DNA from: JAHIJO01 sp964486075
GTDB taxonomy: Bacteria; Verrucomicrobiota; Kiritimatiellia; JAAZAB01
NCBI GenBank assembly: GCA_964486075.1
Contig: CAZALU010000087.1
Coordinates: forward strand, 1-12,245
DNA: 12,245 nucleotides
Direction of reading: 5' to 3'
Shown here: piece after piece, positions 6,448 through 12,245 of the stretch
Layout of the letters: each line of letters opens with the position of its first letter
Position numbering within the stretch: position 1 is the first letter of the stretch
The notes under the pieces: model-generated
What the model was told of the DNA's origin: nothing
The model's input: only the letters and a program-made list of their open reading frames with translations
Databases searched by the model: none
Program-made: the position numbers and the translations under genes

Positions 6448-6558
6448 TTGTCATCCTGAACGAAGCGCCCCTCCTTAGGCGGGTCCGCCTAGGGCAGAAA
6501 GGACCTCATCCACCTTGATCAAAACCGTCGAGATTCCTCGCTCCACTCGGAATGACAA
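6448..6558. repeat. Inverted-repeat element (TTGTCATCCTGA...GGAATGACAA), interrupted
   Basis: A 20-nt left arm (6448-6467) and a 20-nt right arm (6539-6558) are imperfect reverse complements, matching at about 15 of 20. This belongs to the TCATCCTGAgCGAAGCGAAGGATC type of intergenic repeat seen in many environmental genomes (general knowledge). After AAGCG the normal continuation AAGGA is displaced by a 30-nt double-hairpin element (6468-6497), so this copy has been invaded. It is non-coding. Confidence 0.7.
6468..6497. repeat. 30-nt double-hairpin element, copy 2 (nested in another repeat)
   Basis: CCTCC-TTA-GGCGG (6470-6482, one mismatch) is followed by CCGCC-TAG-GGCAG (6485-6497, one mismatch). 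It has the same length and layout as copy 1 in the tRNA pseudogene, and AAAGG follows it. The centre AGGCGG-GT-CCGCCT is also palindromic. Confidence 0.6.
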
Positions 6559-6577
6559 TGTTAATCGGGCAACTTTA

Positions 6578-6608
6578 TCCGCCGTAGGCGGAACCGCCTC
6601 ATGGCGGA
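6578..6608. repeat. Double-hairpin element, copy 3
   Basis: CCGCC-GTA-GGCGG (6579-6591) and CCGCC-TCAT-GGCGG (6594-6607) are two perfect 5-bp hairpins separated by AA. This is the cleanest copy of the element; it is followed by AAAATT. It lies in the 295-nt gap before proB. Confidence 0.7.
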
Positions 6609-6625
6609 AAATTCCTATACATCAA

Positions 6626-6677
6626 GGTAGCGCAGGGTGACCCCTGCGATCTTTGGAGGCGTAAAAACTCCTCTACC
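6626..6677 (+). promoter_or_regulatory. Possible three-way-junction leader before proB
   Basis: GGTAG (6626-6630) can pair with CTACC (6673-6677), enclosing a strong hairpin CGCAGGG-TGAC-CCCTGCG (6631-6648) and a weaker one GGAG/CTCC (6655-6658, 6668-6671). It ends 9 nt before the proB ATG. A weak -10-like TATACA at 6616-6621 would start transcription close to 6628. It may be a cis-regulatory leader or simply another dispersed repeat; I know of no named riboswitch with this form. Confidence 0.35.
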
Positions 6678-6686
6678 CTGAAAGAC

Positions 6687-7850
6687 ATGAACGCGATGCC
6701 ACAGATCAATGACCGACAAACCCTACCGGCCGCTCACCGGATCGTGATCAAGATCGGCAGCCGCATACTGGTCCAGCAATCCGGGCGGCCTGAAACCGAA
6801 CGCATCCAGTCCCTCGTTCGCGACATTGCCGCGCTCAAGCATGCCGGCCGCGAAATCATCCTAGTCACCTCCGGGGCCATCGGCACCGGCATGGACGCCC
6901 TGGGCCTGCGCCGGCGCCCCACGCGCCTGCCCGCCCTGCAGATGGCCGCCGCCATCGGACAAAGCCGTTTGATGACCCTCTACGACCGCTTGTTCTCCGC
7001 CGAGAATTGCCTGGTCGGCCAGGTACTGCTCACCCACGATGACCTCAAGCGCCGGGTACGCCATCTGAACGCGCGCAACACAATGCTGGCCATGCTCCAG
7101 CATGGAACGATCCCCATCGTCAACGAAAACGACGTCGTGGCGGTGGATGAAATCAAGCTGGGCGATAACGATATCCTGGCTTCCCTCGTCGTGCACCTAC
7201 TGAATGCCGACCTGCTGATCCTATTGACCACGACCGACGGACTGCGCGAGACGGATGCCGGCGGCCGTTCGCGCCGGGTACCTGTTGTGCCGACCATCAC
7301 CCGGGAGGTGCTGGCGCTGGCCCAGGGCAAGGGCAGCGAGCTTTCCTCGGGCGGCATGGCAAGCAAGCTGGAATCGGCCGGCGCGGCCGTGAAAGCCGGC
7401 GCGGCCGTAGTAATCGCCGACGGTCGTAAGCCGGGCATTATCCAATGCATCCTGGCGGGCGAAGACACGGGCACCCTGATCCCGCCGGCCGGCCGCACTC
7501 CGCAAAACGCCTTAAGTGCCCGTGAACGATGGGTCGCCTTTTTTCATAAACCGGCGGGAACACTCATCATTGATGACGGCGCCCGCCGCGCACTGGAGCA
7601 AAACGGGAAAAGCCTGCTGCCCATCGGAATCAAGAAAACGGAAGGCGAGTTTGCCGCTGGCGCCGCCGTAGACATCAAAGCACTGGACCAGACCCTAATA
7701 GCACGCGGACTAATAGCCTTTTCCAGCCGCGATGTCCGCCGCATCCAGGGCCATCGGACCGATGATATCGCCGCAATTTTGGGAACCGACAAGTTTGAAG
7801 AGGTTATTCACCGTGACAACATGGTCCTGATAAAGGGCAAAAATTTATGA
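6687..7850 (+). CDS. proB: Glutamate 5-kinase (ProB)
   Basis: Catalyses ATP-dependent phosphorylation of L-glutamate to gamma-glutamyl phosphate, the first and normally proline-inhibited step of proline synthesis in the cytoplasm. The 387 residues are the standard two-domain length. The amino-acid-kinase domain shows VIKIGS (20-25), VTSGAIG (60-66), IVNENDVV (144-151, glutamate binding), GDND (159-162) and SGGMASK (221-227). The C-terminal part (about 280-375) is the PUA domain present in most bacterial ProB. The start is uncertain: ATG at 6687 or the in-frame ATG at 6696; neither has a clear ribosome site. The gene overlaps proA by 4 nt (ATGA), implying translational coupling. The two enzymes usually pass the unstable acyl phosphate between them. 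A structured leader precedes it. Confidence 0.96.
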   Translation: MNAMPQINDRQTLPAAHRIVIKIGSRILVQQSGRPETERIQSLVRDIAALKHAGREIILVTSGAIGTGMDALGLRRRPTRLPALQMAAAIGQSRLMTLYDRLFSAENCLVGQVLLTHDDLKRRVRHLNARNTMLAMLQHGTIPIVNENDVVAVDEIKLGDNDILASLVVHLLNADLLILLTTTDGLRETDAGGRSRRVPVVPTITREVLALAQGKGSELSSGGMASKLESAGAAVKAGAAVVIADGRKPGIIQCILAGEDTGTLIPPAGRTPQNALSARERWVAFFHKPAGTLIIDDGARRALEQNGKSLLPIGIKKTEGEFAAGAAVDIKALDQTLIARGLIAFSSRDVRRIQGHRTDDIAAILGTDKFEEVIHRDNMVLIKGKNL

Positions 7851-9103
7851 GCCTGCACGATGACATTGTCGCCATGGGCCGCAACGCGGTCGACGCTTCC
7901 CGGGCGCTGGCCCAGATTAGCGCCCGCAAAAAAAACGCCATCCTGAGGGCCATGGCCGACGAGGTCGGACAACGCCGCAAGGCCATCCTCTATGCCAACG
8001 CCCGCGACATTGAGGCGGGTCAAAAGGCCGGCCTGCCCCCTGCTCTGCTCGAACGGCTGCAACTGACAGAGTCCCGGATCGACGCCATGACCAAGTCCAT
8101 CCGCGACGTAGCCGCCTTGAAAGACCCGGTCGGCCGGACGATCCGGCGCTGGTCAAGGCCCAATGGACTAGAGATTCGGAAGCTGCGCGTACCGATCGGC
8201 GTGATTGGGATCATCTATGAATCCCGGCCCAACGTCACGGCGGACGCCACGGCATTGTGCATCAAAGCATCCAATGCCGTCATCCTACGCGGCGGCAAAG
8301 AGGCAATCGCTTCCAATTCCGCCATCGCCCAAGCTTTACAGGCCGGTGGCGCCCGGCACGGCCTGCCCATCAACGCCGTACAATTTATCCAGACAACGGA
8401 TCATGAAGCCATCCGCGAGCTGGTCCAGCTTGAGGGGCTGGTGGATCTGGTCATGCCGCGCGGCGGCGAGGCCCTAATCCGGGCCGTCACACAAAACGCC
8501 CGGGTACCGGTGATCAAGCATTACAAGGGTGTCTGCCATGTATTCGTCGACGAAAACGCCAACCTGGATATGGCGCTGGCCATTGTGGAAAACGCGAAAT
8601 GCCAGCGGCCCGGCGTGTGCAACTCGATGGAGACACTGCTGATTCATAGCCGGGTCGCAGCGGCGTTCCTGCCCCGGTCCGCCCGGCGCCTGGCAGAACT
8701 CGGCGTGGCACTGCGCGGCGACACCGCCAGCCGGGTTTTTGTGCCCTCAATCAAGCCGGCCACGGAAGACGACTGGTACGCCGAATACCTGGCCCTAACC
8801 CTGACCGTACGGATCGTGCCGTCAATCGAAGCGGCAATCGAGCACATCAATCACTACGGCTCCCGCCATTCCGATGCCATCGTCACCGAATCGAAGGCCT
8901 CCGCCAAGCTGTTCACCCAGGCAGTGGATTCAGCGGCCGTGTATGTCAACGCCTCGACCCGTTTCACGGACGGCGGGGAGTTTGGGATGGGCGCCGAAAT
9001 CGGAATCAGCACGGACAAGCTGCATGCGCGCGGCCCGATGGGCTTGGAAGAGCTGACCACCTATAAATACGTCGTAACCGGACAAGGCCAAGTGCGCCCA
9101 TAA
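7847..9103 (+). CDS. proA: Gamma-glutamyl phosphate reductase (ProA)
   Basis: NADPH-dependent reduction of gamma-glutamyl phosphate to glutamate 5-semialdehyde, the second step of proline synthesis. The 418 residues match the family. Typical segments: LRVPIGVIGIIYESRPNVT, then ILRGGKEA, then the region around MPRGGEALI. The catalytic cysteine is Cys258, encoded at 8618-8620 in RPGVCNSMETLL. The C-terminal FTDGGEFGMGAEIGISTDKLHARGPMGLEELTTYKYV is the family hallmark. Its ATG overlaps the proB stop codon, and AAAGGG (7832-7837) lies 9 nt upstream. No proC is in the window. It converges with the ankyrin gene, with only 38 nt between the two stop codons. Confidence 0.97.
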   Translation: MSLHDDIVAMGRNAVDASRALAQISARKKNAILRAMADEVGQRRKAILYANARDIEAGQKAGLPPALLERLQLTESRIDAMTKSIRDVAALKDPVGRTIRRWSRPNGLEIRKLRVPIGVIGIIYESRPNVTADATALCIKASNAVILRGGKEAIASNSAIAQALQAGGARHGLPINAVQFIQTTDHEAIRELVQLEGLVDLVMPRGGEALIRAVTQNARVPVIKHYKGVCHVFVDENANLDMALAIVENAKCQRPGVCNSMETLLIHSRVAAAFLPRSARRLAELGVALRGDTASRVFVPSIKPATEDDWYAEYLALTLTVRIVPSIEAAIEHINHYGSRHSDAIVTESKASAKLFTQAVDSAAVYVNASTRFTDGGEFGMGAEIGISTDKLHARGPMGLEELTTYKYVVTGQGQVRP

Positions 9104-9108
9104 CTATT

Positions 9109-9130
9109 AAGGTGGCGTGGCACCCACCTT
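9109..9130. terminator. Possible bidirectional terminator hairpin between convergent genes
   Basis: AAGGTGG (9109-9115) pairs with CCACCTT (9124-9130) around an 8-nt loop, exactly between the proA stop (9103) and the ankyrin gene stop (9142). There is no T-run on either side, so it is at best a weak or factor-assisted terminator. The position is the main argument. Confidence 0.4.
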
Positions 9131-9141
9131 GATCCTGCAAG

Positions 9142-10829
9142 CTATTTTTTGGCGCCGTTTTGTTTTAAAAACGTGATAACGTCCGCATTGCCTAATTCTT
9201 CGGCCTTCATTAATGGCGTCTTGCCATCCTTATCTGGTTCATGAACGTTCGCTCCGTTATCGACTAAAAATTTGAGCATTTGCAGCTGGCTGGCTTTCCC
9301 TTCATATTCCATGGCAAGAATCAAGGGCGTCACGCCGTCATTGTCCCGGGCATTTATGTCCGCCCCCTTGGATATCAGGAACAAGATTTCCTTCATATTT
9401 TGGCCGTCCATATTCAAATACGGCTGATCGGCTATCAACTCAAGCTCCACATCCATCAACAGCGGCGTAATACCTCTATTGTCCCTGGCGTTCACATCCG
9501 CCCCATTGGCCACGAGAAACTTGAGCTTATCCGGGTCATGGGTGAGCATCAACAATGTCTTGCCCGCTGGGTCCTTGGCGTTCACATCCGCCCCATTGTC
9601 CAGGAGGAATTGGAGCCTAGCCTGATCTTGGGCGAGCATCAACAACGTCTTGCCNNNNNNNNNNNNNNNNNNNNNNNNNNNNNNNNNNNNNNNNNNNNNN
9701 NNNNNNNNNNNNNNNNNNNNNNNNNNNNNNNNNNNNNNNNNNNNNNNNNNNNNNCCAGGAGGAATTGGAGCCTAGCCTGATCTTGGGCGAGCATCAACAA
9801 CGTCTTGCCATCTTGGTCCCTGGCGTTCACATCCGCCCCATTGGCCAGGAGGAGCTTGAACACATCCGGATCTTGAGCGAGCATTAACGGCGTCTTGCCG
9901 GCTGGGTCCTTGGCATTCACGTCCGCTTTTCTTTGAAGATGTCTTTCAATATCGGCGAGGTCGTTTTTGCTGACCGCTTCGTGTATGGTTGGATAAACAA
10001 GCGGCACCTCGCTGTTGGTGGTGACCACCTCGGAGATAGTGGTTGGGACAGCTTGCGGTTTAGATGCATTCGTATTGCTGAGCCCCGCCATAATATCGGT
10101 TACACCGGGAACCGCACGACTGACAGGTGTTGAGCGAGAGGAATGCCAGCGGAGTCCAACCAGCGCACAGACAGCAATTGTGATGATGACCAAGGCCATC
10201 CCGCCCGCCAATAATAATTTATTTTTTGTTGCGAATCCCGTTTGTTGACTGGGGGCAATCGGTGTCTTCACGTTATTATCAACAACAGAAGATGGGGCAT
10301 CCTTTTGGCCGCTGACAGGCTTGAGCGGCGGGATTGCGACTGTCATTACCAGGCGCTGTTTGGGCTTGGCCCCCTGTAAATTGGCCGCTTGGCGGCCAGC
10401 CGGCGGCGGCAACAAAACCGCTTTGTCTTCGCGCAAAGACGCCTTTTCAGGCGTTTTAGCTTTATGCGCCTGGGCCGGGATGGTCAGGTTTTTATTGCAG
10501 TGAGGACATTCGATTTGCTCCCAGGCCATGTCTGCCGGAGCGTCCATGGGCTGTTTGCAGCCGGGGCATTCAAATCGCACCACATCGCCTAGCGATTCTA
10601 TCCGGGGAACCATGTTTTCGGCAGCGCAGTCCCGGCAGGTGATGACACATCCCGCCATTTGTTCCGATGCCAGTATAGTCTTGCCGCATTTTACGCAGGC
10701 AAACTGAAACGAAGGTTGGGGAACAGCTATCGGCTTGTTGCAATGGGAACAAGTAATCCGCTGCGCGATGCTTGCCTTGTCAACCGCAAGGTAATTTCCG
10801 CAATCGCATTGAAAATAAATGTAGGTCAT
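9142..10829 (-). CDS. Three-zinc-ribbon, single-TM, ankyrin-repeat protein (interrupted by assembly gap)
   Basis: N-terminus: three CxxC zinc ribbons with Cys at 8/10/27/30, 45/48/65/68 and 88/91/108/111. A Pro/Lys-rich linker follows, then one membrane segment at about 205-227 (LLLAGGMALVIITIAVCALVG), a Ser/Thr-rich spacer, and from about 280 a run of ankyrin-like repeats ending in QNGAKK. The central repeats are 30 rather than 33 residues (GKTPLMLAQD, then LLLANGADVNARD). The topology is probably cytoplasmic zinc ribbons with ankyrins outside the membrane, by inference. The gap 9655-9754 breaks the frame on paper; merging the identical 55-bp contig ends gives an uninterrupted 510-residue protein. 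I start at the Met at 10829 because it directly precedes the first zinc ribbon (YIYFQCDCG); an in-frame ATG at 10865 is the alternative, and neither has a good ribosome site. Presumed protein-protein interaction role; partner unknown. Confidence 0.88.
9487..9843 (-). repeat. Tandem 90-nt ankyrin-coding repeats spanning the gap
   Basis: A 22-nt block GGCGTTCACATCCGCCCCAT(TG) occurs at 9487-9508, 9577-9598 and 9822-9843. The first interval is exactly 90 nt. The second is 245 nt as written, and 90 nt if the 100 N and one 55-nt flank are removed. The identity is at DNA level, not only protein level, so the units expanded recently or are homogenised. This is why short reads could not resolve the locus. 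Confidence 0.85.
9655..9754. other. Scaffold gap of 100 N between identical 55-bp contig ends
   Basis: Exactly 100 N, a common placeholder for unknown gap size. The 55 bp before it (9600-9654) and the 55 bp after it (9755-9809) are identical, as expected for two contigs sharing an assembly k-mer. The real missing length is probably minus 55 (a simple overlap) plus a whole number of 90-nt repeat units. All such values keep the ankyrin frame open. Confidence 0.9.
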
Positions 10830-10883
10830 GTTTATTGCCGCATTACAGTCATAGAAACATCCCATTCAATCCCGGATTGATCA

Positions 10884-10912
10884 ACTCTAGCGGATCAAAG
10901 CTTTGAGGGCAA
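10884..10912 (-). promoter_or_regulatory. Candidate promoter of the ankyrin gene with palindromic spacer
   Basis: On the minus strand: TTGCCC (10907-10912), 17 nt, TAGAGT (10884-10889), each 4/6 to consensus. The spacer includes the perfect 12-bp palindrome TCAAAGCTTTGA (10895-10906), a possible operator. It is located between the stop of the upstream gene (10973) and the ankyrin start (10829). Weak hexamers; read-through from upstream is also possible. Confidence 0.35.
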
Positions 10913-10972
10913 CCGGAAAGCATTGGAAAGCCGCAATTCTAACTAGCGCCAAAGATGACTACCTTTGCGTGA

Positions 10973-11605
10973 TCAGCGCCTGGCGTGGCTTGGATCAACC
11001 AGCTCAGCGGGAGGCAGGTCCCCTGGCTCCTGCTTGTATGCTCTCTTTTCCAGGGGCAGCTGAGAGCGCGGGGTGTCGAAGGGGTTTTCATTGCGCAGCT
11101 CGGCGTTCAGATCCGTCAAGGTTAGATCATAGCGGGCCGCCAGCCATTTCCACTCCTTCTCCTTAAACTTCAGGCTCCGGTCCAAATCATTGATCAAATC
11201 GGCGATATTGATCGTTGCCAGGCGCTCGATATCAGCGCACCAGGGCATGTTGTCCATAAGCACGCCGGGCACATGGCGGTTATCGCCGATCACGATCACT
11301 TTGCGCACATTGTCGGCCTGGAAGCTCTGATCGGCGAAATCGGGCAGACTGATATATTGCCAATCCGCACCGGACCAGACATGCAACACCGGCTCCCTGG
11401 TCTTGGCATCGCCATGCCAGGCCACGACCGTCGCCGCACGCAAAGTCTGCATATCTAATGCCAGTTGGATCACTCGCGGCAGCGCGGGCACCAAAATCAC
11501 AGTCGCCTCATCCTTCGCCGCGAGCCTCGCGCCCCACGCCACGTTCATGGCCAATCCAATCCCCACAATCCCCAATATCAAGATATTAAAACGTCTGCAT
11601 TTCAC
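10973..11605 (-). CDS. Exported protein of unknown function
   Basis: I do not recognise this 210-residue protein. It starts with a basic stretch and a hydrophobic segment (KCRRFNILILGIVGIGLAMNVAWG, residues 2-25) that is a signal peptide or membrane anchor. The body has alternating hydrophobic strands and helices (TVILVPALPRVIQLALDM, then TVVAWHG, then VRKVIVIGDNRHVPGVLMDNMP), suggesting a compact alpha/beta fold. Near the C-terminus is a charged helix (LDRSLKFKEKEWKWLAARYDLTLTDLNAEL), then a Pro-rich tail. I chose the GTG at 11605 because GGAGGT (11611-11616) lies 5 nt before it; the in-frame ATG at 11638 would put that site inside the gene and add residues before the signal. A good promoter lies at 11671-11699. 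It precedes the ankyrin gene by 143 nt in the same direction and might be co-transcribed. Confidence 0.75.
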   Translation of the reverse strand: MKCRRFNILILGIVGIGLAMNVAWGARLAAKDEATVILVPALPRVIQLALDMQTLRAATVVAWHGDAKTREPVLHVWSGADWQYISLPDFADQSFQADNVRKVIVIGDNRHVPGVLMDNMPWCADIERLATINIADLINDLDRSLKFKEKEWKWLAARYDLTLTDLNAELRNENPFDTPRSQLPLEKRAYKQEPGDLPPAELVDPSHARR

Positions 11606-11670
11606 AGCGCACCTCCAATCAACAAGCTTAAACTGCATAAGACGAGCCAGTGTCAAATCAGATATAAGAA

Positions 11671-11699
11671 AGTATACCACGGCATGCCGCCGGATGCAA
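11671..11699 (-). promoter_or_regulatory. Candidate extended -10 promoter of the exported-protein gene
   Basis: On the minus strand: TTGCAT (11694-11699), 17 nt, TATACT (11671-11676). TGG directly before the -10 makes an extended -10 (TGGTATACT). Transcription would begin near 11664, giving a 5' leader of about 60 nt that ends in GGAGGT. The spacer contains the perfect palindrome CGGCATGCCG (11680-11689), a possible operator. Confidence 0.5.
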
Positions 11700-12245
11700 C
11701 AACTACTCGACAAAGTGGGATCATCAGGATTTATGGTATGGTTCAAAACCGACGCAAGCCGGGTTACAGGTAGGGACCGCTTGCCAGGCGATCCATGCAG
11801 CCTTACCCACGGCCTGACTGCTGAACGGCGGTTTCGGCGAAACCGGCCTACCAAAATTTGCCATTACCCGCCGTTTCCTCTTCGATTGCGATCGGAGGGA
11901 AGGCCCAGGGCCATTCCCGCCCTACAGCCGGATCATTACTGTGCCTTACACTCAGACGATCCACCCCGGCCTGCCCTCGGAACGAAGGCGGGCCATCTGC
12001 GGTGCAAAGCCTTTTCCGTTCTTCATTGCTCCCGCGCACTGGCCAGCCAGGTCTGCACCCAAGATAAGTTCAGACTTCCTGATCCGGGCTGACTGGCGTT
12101 AAACCAATGGATGTGCCAGAAATATTTTCTCATCAATTTTACACCTGAATTTCGCCCCTAGCCGGCCCAAAATTAAGGTACTATACATTGACTTGAGAGT
12201 ACCGAGTTTTCGGCTACTTTGAGCCCTTTTTCTTTGCGATATCCA
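11700..12245. other. Gene-free stretch with palindromic repeats
   Basis: I find no convincing coding sequence here. Open frames lack ribosome sites and recognisable protein features. The stretch holds CGGTTTCG-G-CGAAACCG (11829-11845), a near-perfect palindrome, and at 11895-11926 a GGGAAGGCCCAGGG...CCCGCCCTACA segment sharing its last 11 nt with the repeat at 1358-1368. The right end (about 12110-12245) is more AT-rich and may lead into another transcription unit outside the window, but no promoter is clear. Confidence 0.6.

Noticed and set aside
5690..6454. Minus-strand open frame of 254 codons opposite the oxidoreductase
   Set aside because: The plus-strand gene has all the family motifs; the opposite frame is compositional.
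9639..9660. Natural frameshift or truncation of the ankyrin gene
   Set aside because: The frame change depends only on the arbitrary 100-N filler; overlapping the identical 55-bp ends restores an open frame.
9487..9843. CRISPR-like array because of regularly spaced identical blocks
   Set aside because: The 90-nt periodicity is in-frame ankyrin coding sequence; the spacers are not unique sequences.
11403..12092. Long plus-strand open frame (229 codons)
   Set aside because: It overlaps the better-supported minus-strand exported-protein gene, runs through promoter and repeat sequence, has no ribosome site and a low-complexity Arg/Pro-rich translation.

Overview
The window looks like a scaffold from a metagenome-derived bacterial genome. 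It is GC-rich, has one run of exactly 100 N, and carries many short palindromic intergenic repeats. The combination of a Yej-type ABC importer, a Gfo/Idh/MocA oxidoreductase, a zinc-ribbon/ankyrin membrane protein, a tRNA gene without encoded CCA and this repeat load fits the Planctomycetes-Verrucomicrobia-Chlamydiae/Lentisphaerae/Kiritimatiellota side of bacteria. That placement is an inference from gene content and general look, not a proven assignment.

Layout. The left third (129-4625, minus strand) is a yej-like import locus read right to left: yejA (periplasmic oligopeptide/solute-binding protein), an unusual cytoplasmic beta-propeller gene, and yejB (inner-membrane permease). The rest of the transporter (yejE, yejF) would lie beyond base 1. 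A plausible sigma70-type promoter and a leader hairpin precede yejA. The two gaps inside this gene cluster (about 230 and 250 nt) hold dispersed inverted repeats. From 5041 the plus strand carries a broken tRNA-Tyr copy, an intact tRNA-Tyr(GUA), a Gfo/Idh/MocA oxidoreductase, a 295-nt repeat cluster, and the overlapping pair proB-proA, which performs the first two steps of proline synthesis from glutamate. proA converges at 9103/9142 on a minus-strand gene for a three-zinc-ribbon, single-membrane-segment, ankyrin-repeat protein that is interrupted by the 100-N gap. Upstream of that gene is a small exported protein of unknown function (10973-11605, minus). The last 640 nt hold its promoter and repeats but no convincing gene.

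Most notable items. (1) Two tRNA-Tyr copies stand head to tail with no spacer. The first is split in its anticodon by a 30-nt double-hairpin element, and the 113-nt copy minus 30 nt equals the 83 nt of the intact gene. (2) The same double-hairpin layout occurs twice more nearby, once nested inside another repeat. (3) A beta-propeller gene lies inside a yej transporter locus. (4) The N gap is flanked by the same 55 bp on both sides. Collapsing this overlap restores both the reading frame and a 90-nt ankyrin periodicity, so the gap is an assembly artefact rather than a frameshift. Apart from these, the coding genes are conventional, and I did not find a clear new defence or mobile system.
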